Source: CATOSP01 sp965197545
Lineage (GTDB): Bacteria; Chloroflexota; Dehalococcoidia; Lucifugimonadales; UBA3495
Assembly: GCA_965197545.1 (NCBI GenBank)
Contig: CBDANJ010000008.1
Location: 620,001-684,000, forward strand
Length of the DNA stretch: 64,000 bases
Reading direction: 5' to 3'
Under the pieces are notes generated by a model that was given only the letters and a program-made list of their open reading frames with translations, did not search any database and was not told the DNA's origin. The position numbers and the translations under genes were made by a program. How positions within the stretch are numbered: the stretch's first letter is position 1; each line of letters begins with the position of its first letter. This document shows positions 7,954 through 16,619 of this stretch, one piece after another.

Positions 7954-9055
7954 TTGACCACGACAAATGCCCGTACCTCTTTGTATGAAACTCACGTCTC
8001 CTTGGGGGCGAGAATGGTGCCCTTCGGCGGGTGGGATATGCCCGTCCAGTATTCCGGGACGCTGGGGGAAGTCCGGGCTGTGCGTACAGGGTCCGGGTTG
8101 TTCGATGTGTCCCACATGGGAAGGCTCTACATTTCCGGTCCCCAGGCCACCGAGTTTCTCGACTGGGTGCTCACCGGGTCCGCCGCCAGCTTGCGAGTTG
8201 GCCGGGCCAGGTACTGCTTTATTTGCAACGAGTCGGGCGGGATCATCGACGATACGATCTTCTACCGCCTTTCAGGGGACCGGTACTTGCTCATCCCCAA
8301 CGCCGGTAACCGCGGCGCGGTCATAGCGTGGTTCCACAGGTGGATCGAGGACCGCTTCCAGGACGACTGCCAGATCGACGACCTCACCGTAGACACCGCC
8401 CTCGTCGCGTTTCAAGGTCCTGACACTCCCGGCCTTATCGGGAGTGTGTTCGACGATGACCCCACAACCCTGAGACCCTTCGCCGGGATGAAGACTCGAT
8501 TCCAGGGTCAGCCAGCCTACGTCGGGCGTACCGGGTACACAGGCGAGGACGGTTTCGAGATTGTGGTCGGGTCGGGACAGGCCGTAGGAGTTGTGGCAGA
8601 CCCTCTCCTGCCTTGGCGCGGTCCCCTGTGGGCTCGGCGCGCGGGACGTCCTCCGGCTAGAAGCGGCGCTGCCATTGCACGGGCACGAGATAGACGAGAC
8701 CACCACCCCCATCGAGGCCGGGCAGGAGAGGTTCGTCCGCTTCGACAAGGAATACGTGGGATCCGGCGTCTTGAAGGAACAGCACGAAGGCGGGACCGGC
8801 CGTAAACTCGTCGGCCTGACCCTCCCCGGCCGCAGCGCGCCCAGAGCGGAATACCCCATTCTGGCCGCCGGCGAGGCTGTGGGTCACGTCACCAGCGGCA
8901 GCTATTCACCCACCCTTGACACCAGCATCGCATTGGGCTACGTTGGGTCAGGCCACGCGCAGATAGGCAATTCCTTGGACGTGGACATCAGGGGACGGGT
9001 CGCCAGCGCCCAGATTGTAAACCTGCCATTCTATTCCCGGCCTCGCGGCTCTTAA
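7954..9055 (+). pseudogene. gcvT: Aminomethyltransferase (glycine cleavage T protein), frameshifted
   Basis: T protein of the glycine cleavage system, which moves the methylene group from lipoyl-GcvH to tetrahydrofolate and releases ammonia. The start is taken as TTG at 7954, after an AAAGGA site, because TSLYETHVSLGARMVPFGGW is the usual beginning. The frame runs to GFEIVVGSGQAVGV near 8590. It then continues one base out of phase as LWQTLSCLGAVPCGLGARD and on to a normal C-terminus at 9055. Repairing one extra base gives a full-length protein of about 366 aa. The other three gcv genes downstream are intact, so this is either a recent mutation or a sequencing/assembly error. Confidence 0.88.
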
Positions 9056-9084
9056 TCACCTACCCCTTGGAGGTCACAGACCAG

Positions 9085-9477
9085 TTGAACCCCAGTGACC
9101 GCAAGTACACAACCGAGCACGAGTGGATAAAGGTAGAGGACGGCGACACCCAGCGCGCCCTCGCCGGAATCACGTTGTACGCCCAGGACCAACTGGGTGA
9201 CATCGTGTATTTCGAACTGCCCCAGACCGGCGCCACTCTAAAACAGCTTGAGAAGATGGGCGAAGTGGAGTCGGTGAAAGCCGTCTCCGACCTGTTTGCC
9301 CCCGCCAGCGGCGACGTAGTAGAAGTCAACGAACGGCTGGCCGACCACCCGGAATTGGCCAATGAAGACCCCTTCGGTGAGGGCTGGCTTTTGCGGGTCT
9401 CCCTAGCAGACCCAGCCGAACTTGAGAAATTAATGTCCGCCGACGAATACGACACCTACATCAGCGAGCTTCATTAG
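9085..9477 (+). CDS. gcvH: Glycine cleavage system H protein
   Basis: 130-aa lipoyl carrier protein that shuttles the aminomethyl intermediate between the P, T and L proteins. The lipoyl-attachment Lys is in GEVESVKAVSD, around residue 65. EHEWIKVED near the N-terminus and LLRVSLADP near the end are family marks. The TTG start at 9085 is preferred because GGAGG lies 11 bases upstream; an in-frame TTG at 9067 would overlap that site. The gene sits between gcvT and gcvPA in an apparent operon. Confidence 0.94.
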   Translation: MNPSDRKYTTEHEWIKVEDGDTQRALAGITLYAQDQLGDIVYFELPQTGATLKQLEKMGEVESVKAVSDLFAPASGDVVEVNERLADHPELANEDPFGEGWLLRVSLADPAELEKLMSADEYDTYISELH

Positions 9478-9528
9478 CGCCCATTCCCTTCCGGACCCAA
9501 GCCTCAGGGTCCAAGACTGATAACTTAG

Positions 9529-10863
9529 ATGACCCTCCAGTCCCACTACATTCCCAACACACAAGACGAGCAGGCCAAGATGCTCGGCGCTTTGGGTCTG
9601 GACTCCATCGCCGATCTATTCCTCGATATCCCCGAGCAGTTCCGCAACCCTCCCCTTGACCTGCCCGGCCCCTTGTCCGAATTGGACGTGCAGCGTGAAT
9701 TAGCGGGGCTGGCGTCCCGGAACCGTCCGGTGGGCAGCGGACCGTCATTTCTCGGCGCGGGAGCCTACCACCACTTCATTCCGTCCATCGTCAAAGCCTT
9801 GATGACCCGGGGAGAGTTCCTGACCGCGTACACACCCTACCAGGCCGAGGCCAGCCAGGGCACGCTACAGGTCATCTACGAATTCCAGACCCTAATCAGC
9901 AGCCTCTACGGCATGGAAGTCGCCAACGCCGGGATGTACGACGGGGCTACCAGCCTCGCTGAGGGCGTTCTGATGGCCTGCCGGGTGACCCGGCGCAACA
10001 AGGCCGCCGTGGCCAACACCCTGTCTCCCGCCTACCTCCAGGTAGTACGCACCTATTGCCAGTCCCAGGGGATCGAGCTAAACCTCGTATCTCCCGGTTC
10101 ACCCGAAGTTGACGACTCCACGGCCTGTCTGGTGACGCAATACCCCAACTTCTATGGATACATCGAGGACCTGGGGAGCCTCACCCGGCTGACCCATGAC
10201 AACGGCGCGCTCATCGTGGTGTCCGCGGACCCAATCGCGATGGGAATGTTCAACCCTCCCGGGCATTACGGCGCGGACATAGTTACCGGCGAGGGGCAAC
10301 CACTGGGGATACCGCCGAGTTTTGGGGGACCCTACGTGGGACTTTTCTCCACCAAGCAGCAGTACATTCGCCAGATGCCCAGCCGCCTTTCGGGTAGGAC
10401 CGTGGACAACCAAGGACGGACCGGCTACGTGCTGACTCTCCAGACACGGGAGCAACACATCCGGCGCGAGCGGGCCACCAGCAACATCTGCACCAACGAG
10501 GCCCTGTACGCCCTGGCCTCCACCATCTATCTGGCCGCTATGGGCAAACAGGGACTCCGGCAGGTTGCCGAACTCTGCTACCAGAAAGCCCACTACGCAG
10601 CCGGGGCGATTGCCCAACTACCAGGCTACTCGCTGCCGATAGAGGGTACCTTCTTCCAGGAATTCGTCGTCCAGTGCCCCGACTCCCCAACAGCCATTAA
10701 CCAGCGCCTCATGGAGAGGAACATCCTGGGCGGACTGGACATTAGCCAACCCCAGGGAGAGTTGGCGGAAAGCGTCCCCAACAGCATGTTGGTCTGCGTC
10801 ACCGAGATGAATACCCGCGAAGAAATTGACTCGTTGGCCGCGGCCCTGGGAGAGGTTGCATAA
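9529..10863 (+). CDS. gcvPA: Glycine dehydrogenase (decarboxylating) subunit 1
   Basis: 444-aa N-terminal-type half of the split P protein, a PLP enzyme that decarboxylates glycine and loads the aminomethyl group on GcvH. It has the family opening HYIPNTQDEQAKMLGALG, a GAGAYHHFIPSIV stretch, YQAEASQGTLQ, and GMYDGATSLAEG. The PLP Lys is on the partner subunit. Its stop overlaps the start of gcvPB by one base, indicating coupled translation of the two halves. Confidence 0.96.
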   Translation: MTLQSHYIPNTQDEQAKMLGALGLDSIADLFLDIPEQFRNPPLDLPGPLSELDVQRELAGLASRNRPVGSGPSFLGAGAYHHFIPSIVKALMTRGEFLTAYTPYQAEASQGTLQVIYEFQTLISSLYGMEVANAGMYDGATSLAEGVLMACRVTRRNKAAVANTLSPAYLQVVRTYCQSQGIELNLVSPGSPEVDDSTACLVTQYPNFYGYIEDLGSLTRLTHDNGALIVVSADPIAMGMFNPPGHYGADIVTGEGQPLGIPPSFGGPYVGLFSTKQQYIRQMPSRLSGRTVDNQGRTGYVLTLQTREQHIRRERATSNICTNEALYALASTIYLAAMGKQGLRQVAELCYQKAHYAAGAIAQLPGYSLPIEGTFFQEFVVQCPDSPTAINQRLMERNILGGLDISQPQGELAESVPNSMLVCVTEMNTREEIDSLAAALGEVA

Positions 10864-12338
10864 TGGCCCGAGGGGGAGGAACCAGAGATACCGCAAAGCT
10901 GCTGATGGAGCGCAGCGTTCCCGGCAGGGTGGGCGCGGTCCTTCCTCAGTCGGACGTGCCTCCCCAACCCCTGCCAGACCCGGCGCTCTTGCGATCTAAG
11001 TTGGCGCTGCCGGAGGTCTCGGAACCGGAAGTCGTCCAGTATTTCACGTCGCTCAGCCAGCTCAACTTCTCCATCGACACCCATTTCTACCCGCTCGGCA
11101 GTTGTACGATGAAGTACAACCCCAAGATCAACGACGAAGTGGCCTTCCTGCCCGGACTGGCGGCCATCCACCCGCTGCAACCCGAGGAGCAGTCCCAGGG
11201 AGCGCTGGAAATGCTCTTCAGGCTTCAGGGGTATTTGGGCGAGATCACCGGCCTCCCCGGCGTCTGTCTGGCTACACTGGCCGGAGCCCACGGCGAATTC
11301 GCCGGGATGCTGATGATGCGCGCCTATCACCGCGCCAGGGGCGACACGGCGCGGCGCAAAGTCGCCATCCCCGACAGCGCACATGGCACCAACCCCGCCT
11401 CGGCGGCCATGGCCGGATTCGAAGTGGTGACGGTTGCGTCGGATTCCCAGGGCAACGTGGACCTGGACGCCTTGCACGACCTGGCCGGCCCCGGCCTTGC
11501 GGGCATCATGATTACCTTGCCCAGCACATTGGGTATATTCGACACAGGTATCTTGGAAGTCTGCCGGCTGGTCCACGAGGCCGGGGGACTGGTCTACGGC
11601 GACGGCGCGAACATGAACGCGTTGTTGGGACGGGTCAAGCTGGGCGAGTTGGGCTTCGACGTCGTCCATCTGAACCTGCACAAGACCTTTAGTACACCCC
11701 ACGGCGGCGGGGGCCCGGGGGCCGGTCCGGTGTGCGTCTCGGACCAACTTTCGAGCCACCTCCCATCACCAATCGTGACGAAGAACGGTAGCGGCGGCTC
11801 TCCGGCGTACAGTCTGATGACTCCGGAGCACACCATTGGCCAGATGAGCAGCTTCCACGGCAACTTCGGGGTGTTGGTCCGGGCCTACACCTACATCCGC
11901 ACCCTGGGACGCGCCGGGCTAGAGTCGATCAGCGCCAACGCCGTGCTGAACGCCAACTACATCATGCAACAGCTTCGCGACAAGTACCTGATCCCATACG
12001 ACAGGACATGTATGCACGAGGTGGTGTTCTCCGCCGATTGGCAGAGGGCGCGCGGCGTAAGCGGGCTGGAGATCGCGAAGCGGTTGCTGGACTACGGTTT
12101 CCACGCTCCTACGATGTATTTCCCCCTCATCGTGCATGAAGCCTTGATGGTGGAACCCACCGAGTCCGAGACCAAGGAGACCCTGGACGCCTTCATCCAG
12201 GCCCTTCGGGACATCGACCGTGAGGTTGACGAGGACCCCGACCTGGTGAGAAACGCCCCCCACACCACCCCGGTGTCACGCTTGGACGAGGCTCGTGCAG
12301 CCCGCCAGCCAGACCTCCGATGGCAGGGCCAGCCGTAG
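10863..12338 (+). CDS. gcvPB: Glycine dehydrogenase (decarboxylating) subunit 2
   Basis: 491-aa C-terminal-type half of the split P protein. The PLP-binding Lys is in LNLHKTFSTPHGGGGPG around residue 280. Other marks are FYPLGSCTMKYNP and IPDSAHGTNPASA. It forms the active P protein with GcvPA. The ATG overlaps the gcvPA stop. Its last 19 bases overlap the start proposed for a zeta-toxin-like gene. Confidence 0.96.
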   Translation: MARGGGTRDTAKLLMERSVPGRVGAVLPQSDVPPQPLPDPALLRSKLALPEVSEPEVVQYFTSLSQLNFSIDTHFYPLGSCTMKYNPKINDEVAFLPGLAAIHPLQPEEQSQGALEMLFRLQGYLGEITGLPGVCLATLAGAHGEFAGMLMMRAYHRARGDTARRKVAIPDSAHGTNPASAAMAGFEVVTVASDSQGNVDLDALHDLAGPGLAGIMITLPSTLGIFDTGILEVCRLVHEAGGLVYGDGANMNALLGRVKLGELGFDVVHLNLHKTFSTPHGGGGPGAGPVCVSDQLSSHLPSPIVTKNGSGGSPAYSLMTPEHTIGQMSSFHGNFGVLVRAYTYIRTLGRAGLESISANAVLNANYIMQQLRDKYLIPYDRTCMHEVVFSADWQRARGVSGLEIAKRLLDYGFHAPTMYFPLIVHEALMVEPTESETKETLDAFIQALRDIDREVDEDPDLVRNAPHTTPVSRLDEARAARQPDLRWQGQP

Positions 12339-12862
12339 CGGCGACCCTGAAGAAGATTTTAATCATCGCCGGACCGAATGGCGCGGGCAAAACCGTTTTC
12401 GCTACAGAGTTCCTGCCGAAGGAAGCGAATTGCCCCACCTTCATAAACGCAGACCTGATTGCAGCCGGCATTAGTCCATTTCATCCCAGCTTGGCGGCAA
12501 TTCGCGCCGGCAGATTGATGCTGAGTATGATTCATGAGTACGTGAGAAAGGGGGAGAGCTTCGCTTTTGAAACTACCCTCAGCGGTCGGGGCTACGCCCG
12601 CATGATTCCGCTCTGGCGGGAACGAGGCTATTACGCAAAGCTCTTCTTCCTGACATTACCGACGCCCGAGATGGCCATCGCCCGCGTGCGGCAACGCGTT
12701 CTGGAAGGTGGGCACGACGTGACTGAAGCGATTATCCGGCGCAGGTTCCACGCCGGATTGCAAAATTTCGCGTCCATCTATCAGGGCTTGGTAGATGAGT
12801 GGGCGTTATACGATAATTCGGGGCACACTCCGGTGCTCATGGAAAGGGAGGTCCGACCGTGA
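12320..12862 (+). CDS. Zeta toxin-like P-loop kinase
   Basis: 180-aa protein with Walker A motif AGPNGAGKT near residue 17. FINADLIAAGISPF and FAFETTLSGRGY are typical of the zeta-toxin/AAA_33 group. Characterised zeta toxins phosphorylate UDP-N-acetylglucosamine and block cell-wall synthesis, but many chromosomal relatives are uncharacterised. It overlaps gcvPB by 19 bases and the next small gene by 4 bases. The overlap with the small gene is the usual layout of a two-gene toxin-antitoxin-like module; the order toxin-then-partner is inverse to epsilon-zeta. Confidence 0.82.
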   Translation: MAGPAVAATLKKILIIAGPNGAGKTVFATEFLPKEANCPTFINADLIAAGISPFHPSLAAIRAGRLMLSMIHEYVRKGESFAFETTLSGRGYARMIPLWRERGYYAKLFFLTLPTPEMAIARVRQRVLEGGHDVTEAIIRRRFHAGLQNFASIYQGLVDEWALYDNSGHTPVLMEREVRP

Positions 12863-13080
12863 CCACTCAGCGGCAGGATGATCAAGATCCAGACGAAAAG
12901 CTTCGTGACCCGGATTTTGCCGGGGCCGAGGCCGCCATGAAGAGGGCGGCCAACATAGCGCGTCGCCGGGCAATGGAAACCTCCGGGTCAGTCGCGATCT
13001 TTCAGGATGGTAAAATCGTTTGGATTGTTTGGGATGAAGCAACCGGAGGACTTCACACCGAGGACACCAAAGACGCCTGA
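12859..13080 (+). CDS. Small partner protein of the zeta-toxin-like gene
   Basis: 73-aa protein with an acidic, Gln/Asp-rich start, a basic helix with a RAANIARRRAMETSG segment, then a short beta part (VAIFQDGKIVWIVWDEATGG). It starts at a GTG inside the stop of the kinase gene, so it is translationally coupled to it. It may be the antitoxin or regulator of the kinase; no epsilon-type sequence is recognisable. The functional link is inferred from coupling. Confidence 0.65.
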   Translation: MTTQRQDDQDPDEKLRDPDFAGAEAAMKRAANIARRRAMETSGSVAIFQDGKIVWIVWDEATGGLHTEDTKDA

Positions 13081-13123
13081 CCCAGCCCACATCTCTGCTC
13101 CTCACTTCTGGATTTAGCAGGAG

Positions 13124-14062
13124 TCAGGCCTGCCCCCGCTCCTCCTCAAGGGCTTGCCGCAGCTCTTCCTCGTCTACTCGGACTTCCACACCGGCCCGCT
13201 CTTCCTGCAGCAACATGGCCACCCTGGAATCGCGCTCGGCCCAGCCCCGGTTGAGCGCTTCCGTAAGTTCCTGCAAGGCGATGGTGGCCATCTTCATCGG
13301 GACATCATATTCGCGTCCAACTCCAACCGCCAGGTCCACGTCCTTCCGGGCGAGGCGCAACGCGAAGTCGGGCGGGTCGAACTTCCCCGGCAGCAGGTGT
13401 TCCGCCAGTCCTTCAAACGGCCCGCGACGCCCCGATGCGCCCTTCCGGACCGCTTGCCATAGCGCCATCGGCTCGACCCCGGCCTTGACTCCCATGGTGA
13501 ACACCTCGGCCATGGCGCATTGGATCATGTATCCGGCGCAGTTATGCACAAGTTTGGCGACCGCGCCGCAACCGATGGGGCCGACGTAGTAAGCCTTGTC
13601 GCCGATGGCGTCCAGCACCGGCTTGCACCGGTCGAACACGTCCTTGTCGCCGCCGACCCAGATGGCCAGGTTTCGGGTCCTGGCCCCTCGGGGCCCGCCG
13701 CTTACCGGGGCATCCAGCACATGAATGCCTCGCGCCGCGCCCTCTTCGTGAATTCGCCGGATCAGGTTTGGCGTGCTGGTGCTAAGGTCGAAGTAGACCT
13801 TACCCTCGCTCAAACCCTGGAACAGCCCTTCGTCGCCTAGCGACACGGCTTCAACCTCCACTGGCCCAGGCAGCGAGGTAAACACGATCTCGCTGGCTTC
13901 GGCCACCTCTCGCGGCGTGTCTGCCCAGACGGCCCCCGCCTCCAGATGCGGGGTTGCCGCCTCCCGCCGGATGTCGTGGACGACCATCTCGTTTCCACCC
14001 TCAAGGGCATTGTAGGCCATGCTGCTGCCCATCGTACCCAGTCCGATGAATCCTACTTTCAT
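13124..14062 (-). CDS. NAD(P)-dependent oxidoreductase, 3-hydroxyisobutyrate dehydrogenase family
   Basis: 312-aa beta-hydroxyacid dehydrogenase. The N-terminal Rossmann motif is GFIGLGTMGSSMA. The substrate-binding signature DAPVSGGPRGA lies near residue 117, and the catalytic Lys lies in GAVAKLVHNCAGYM around residue 170. Such enzymes oxidise 3-hydroxyisobutyrate, tartronate semialdehyde or similar acids; the substrate here is not determinable. It is divergent from the MaoC-type gene at 14253 across a 190-base gap that should hold both promoters. Confidence 0.92.
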   Translation of the reverse strand: MKVGFIGLGTMGSSMAYNALEGGNEMVVHDIRREAATPHLEAGAVWADTPREVAEASEIVFTSLPGPVEVEAVSLGDEGLFQGLSEGKVYFDLSTSTPNLIRRIHEEGAARGIHVLDAPVSGGPRGARTRNLAIWVGGDKDVFDRCKPVLDAIGDKAYYVGPIGCGAVAKLVHNCAGYMIQCAMAEVFTMGVKAGVEPMALWQAVRKGASGRRGPFEGLAEHLLPGKFDPPDFALRLARKDVDLAVGVGREYDVPMKMATIALQELTEALNRGWAERDSRVAMLLQEERAGVEVRVDEEELRQALEEERGQA

Positions 14063-14252
14063 GCTATCCTCCGCCGGTCCTCGCTCTCTGGACCGAATTG
14101 ACCCACATTATCGAGTAGGCTGACCCATGTCGCAACCGAATGAGCGGGGCCCGGCCACACCGCACTTTGAGCCACGTTGGGATTGCGGTAATATAGCCAC
14201 AAATCGGTTACGACCGGCCGCTGAAAACGCGGTCCTGAAAGGTTGACTTGAG

Positions 14253-15245
14253 ATGGTTCAGGAAAAAGAAAAGCTGTGGCTCTACGAAGCGGTGGAACCC
14301 GGACAGCAGGGCCGCCCCAGCGTCGTGACGCTCACGCCGGAGGACATCGCACGATACGCGCTGGTCTCCCAGAATCACGACCTTCGGTACCAGGCATCCC
14401 CGGTAATCCCCATGCCAACAATGGTGTTGACCTACGCGCCGCTGATGCGGGAAGACATTGCCGACGCCAACGGCTTCACCGCCCTGGAGCGTTCCACGAC
14501 GGCCCGGCGCCAGACCCCCTTCGCCAAGTGCGAAGTTTGGTGGTGGGCCCCGGTCAAGGCCGGGGACACGCTTACAGGCAACCGGAAGGTATTTGAGAAG
14601 TACGAACGCCGGGGAAACAGGTTCGTGACCTTCAGCGTGGATGCGGCCAACCAGGACGGTGTAGCCGTGGCCAGGTACGACTACACCTGCATCTTCGACT
14701 ACGCACAGGGGCAACGGGAAGTCCCCCAGGAGCTGGGTACAGCGGCTCCAACGCTAGAGCCGCACACCCCGCCATCCGCAACGCCCGCCGCAAAAGAATA
14801 CCCGTCCTTCGAGTCGCTGGAGGCAGGAGACTTGCTGCCTCCCTTGTCCCTCTCCGAAAGCCAGGAGATCATCAACCGCAAGAACGACTTCCGCATGTTT
14901 GGCCCGCCCAGCGAAAGCAACATTCACACCGACCCCGAGTTTGCCCGTGAGGGCCTGTTCGGGGGCACGGTCAACAGCGGCCCGGCCACTCTCTCTTACG
15001 TGGACCAGACCCTGGAACAGTCGTTCCCGTTGTCCGCCTTCTACAACGGAGGCCGGCTGCTGATGCGGGCCATCGAACCCTTCCGCGCCGGAGACACGGT
15101 GACCTTCCAAGCCGAAATCACCAACAAGACCATTGAAGCCTCCCAGAAGATAGTCGAGTGCCGCGTCCGAGGCGTCAACCAGCGCGGCGACCTGGTAAGC
15201 CTCTCCGACGCGAGGTTGGTGTTGGGGGAGTCGATTGGAACTTAA
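14253..15245 (+). CDS. MaoC-type double hot-dog acyl dehydratase
   Basis: 330-aa protein with two hot-dog domains joined by an Ala/Pro/Thr linker around residues 155-180. The second half holds the MaoC-like segment SNIHTDPEFAREGLFGG, where His and Asp fit the hydratase catalytic pair. Likely acts on an enoyl-CoA or related thioester. It overlaps the following aldo/keto reductase gene by 11 bases, so the two are probably co-translated. Substrate is unknown. Confidence 0.84.
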   Translation: MVQEKEKLWLYEAVEPGQQGRPSVVTLTPEDIARYALVSQNHDLRYQASPVIPMPTMVLTYAPLMREDIADANGFTALERSTTARRQTPFAKCEVWWWAPVKAGDTLTGNRKVFEKYERRGNRFVTFSVDAANQDGVAVARYDYTCIFDYAQGQREVPQELGTAAPTLEPHTPPSATPAAKEYPSFESLEAGDLLPPLSLSESQEIINRKNDFRMFGPPSESNIHTDPEFAREGLFGGTVNSGPATLSYVDQTLEQSFPLSAFYNGGRLLMRAIEPFRAGDTVTFQAEITNKTIEASQKIVECRVRGVNQRGDLVSLSDARLVLGESIGT

Positions 15246-16041
15246 ACCGCTGGGCGCAACCGGAGTCATGGTCCCGGAAATCGGACTGGGAACCTGGAAG
15301 TATACGGGCGGGGACGCGCCTCTGCGCCGGGGGATTGCGCTGGGTGCGGCATTGGTCGATACGGCAGAGATGTACCGGAACGAGGTGGAGGTCGGCCAGG
15401 CCATTGCTCCCGTGCGCGGCCAGGTGTTCCTTGCAACCAAAGTCCTGGGCAGCCATCTCCGGTACGACCAGGTGTTGAAAGCCGCGGAAGAGAGTCTGCG
15501 CAAGCTCAACGTGGACCAGGTCGACCTCTACCAGGTGCATTGGCCCAACAGCCGGGTGCCCATAGCAGAGACCATGCGGGCAATGGAGGAACTGGTGGAC
15601 CGGGGGATGGTCCGTTACATCGGGGTCAGCAACTTCTCCTTGCCCCAACTCAGAGAAGCCCAGGCCTCGATGGCCCACTACCCCATCGTATCCAACCAAG
15701 TCCTGTACAGCCTCAAAGCCAGGCGGATCGAGGCGCAGTTGCTCCCGTATTGCCGGGACAACAACGTCACGATTATCGCGTACACCCCGTTGGCCGACGG
15801 TTCCCTCGCCGTCAAATCCCGCTTGCGTCCTGACCGCCGGTTCCGAGCCCTCGAACAGGTGGGCGCTGAGGTGGACAAAACTCCGGCTCAGGTCGCGCTG
15901 AACTGGGTGACGTCCCACCCGTCCGTCATCACGATCCCCAAGACCAACAGCATAGCCCGCACCGAGGAGAACTGCGCCGCCTCGGGCTGGCGGTTAACTC
16001 AGGAACAGGCGCTGCGGCTAGACGAGGCGTACGCCATCTAA
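15235..16041 (+). CDS. Aldo/keto reductase
   Basis: 268-aa NADPH-dependent (beta/alpha)8-barrel reductase. The catalytic tetrad is visible: Asp and Tyr in DTAEMY (residues 42-47), Lys in ATKVLGS, and His in QVHWPNS. GVSNFS and IPKTNS mark the cofactor site. The TTG start overlaps the preceding gene by 11 bases. A conventional substrate class cannot be assigned. A MITE-like element begins 33 bases downstream. Confidence 0.93.
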   Translation: MELKPLGATGVMVPEIGLGTWKYTGGDAPLRRGIALGAALVDTAEMYRNEVEVGQAIAPVRGQVFLATKVLGSHLRYDQVLKAAEESLRKLNVDQVDLYQVHWPNSRVPIAETMRAMEELVDRGMVRYIGVSNFSLPQLREAQASMAHYPIVSNQVLYSLKARRIEAQLLPYCRDNNVTIIAYTPLADGSLAVKSRLRPDRRFRALEQVGAEVDKTPAQVALNWVTSHPSVITIPKTNSIARTEENCAASGWRLTQEQALRLDEAYAI

Positions 16042-16074
16042 CCCACGGGGGTCCCTGCACCCGGCCGATTTTGG

Positions 16075-16449
16075 TAACTGTTCAGACTTGATGTGTCCTT
16101 CCTACTTCTAGCCCGTCATTCCGGCCCCCGTATCCAGTACGGGGCAGGCTTTGAGCCGGAATCCAGAGACTCTTACCAATCGGTAACTGTCCATATCATC
16201 GGCAGTTCTGGATTCCCGCCTTCGGAGACCTTTGAATAATCCCCTCTCCCTCCGGGAGAGGGTTAGGGTGAGGGCGTCCCCCGTATCCGGGCATACTCTG
16301 CATTCTCGCTATCGCCGGAATCACGGAAGGTTACGCAAAGGTCTCCCTTCCCGGAAATGACGGATTGCGGCGGGACATGATAAGAGGATTATCACTGAGA
16401 TGACCAATGTGTGATTCAGCCAATCCGCCTCATCGAGTCTGAACAGTCA
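16075..16449. mobile_element. MITE-like element, family A copy 1
   Basis: 375-bp non-coding element. Its ends are TAACTGTTCAGACTTGATG on the left and the near-complement CATCGAGTCTGAACAGTCA on the right. Flanks CCGATTTTGG and CCGATTTTAG form a 10-bp target-site duplication with one difference. The interior has palindromic blocks, including GTCATTCCGG...CCGGAATCC and CCCTCTCCC... hairpins. Other copies lie at 33390 (same orientation) and 44774 (inverted). No protein is encoded. Confidence 0.85.
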
Positions 16450-16465
16450 CCGATTTTAGCAAGGG

Positions 16466-16494
16466 TTGACAAACCAACCGTGCCGTCTTAGGGT
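16466..16494 (+). promoter_or_regulatory. Possible promoter of the glycine betaine transporter operon
   Basis: TTGACA at 16466-16471 is a perfect -35 box. It is followed after 17 bases by TAGGGT (16489-16494), a weak -10 box. It lies 17 bases beyond the end of the family A element and about 125 bases before the ATPase gene start. Confidence 0.45.
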
Positions 16495-16619
16495 GAACTC
16501 GCCGCACATATCGTCTTTTATCTCGCCGTAGTTATTCCCGTCAGAGTGGAATTTCGCCGAGATTTTGAATTCTGAGACCCTTTGGTACTCGCGCAGGCTG
16601 CCATCCATGAGGTGATTTT

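Noticed and set aside
8575..8600. Programmed frameshifting in gcvT
   Set aside because: No slippery heptamer or stimulating hairpin is seen, and gcvT is not known to be recoded.
10626..11759. Antisense ORF (377 aa) over gcvPA/gcvPB
   Set aside because: Shadow of two clear genes; composition rich in His/Gln/Arg with no fold signature.
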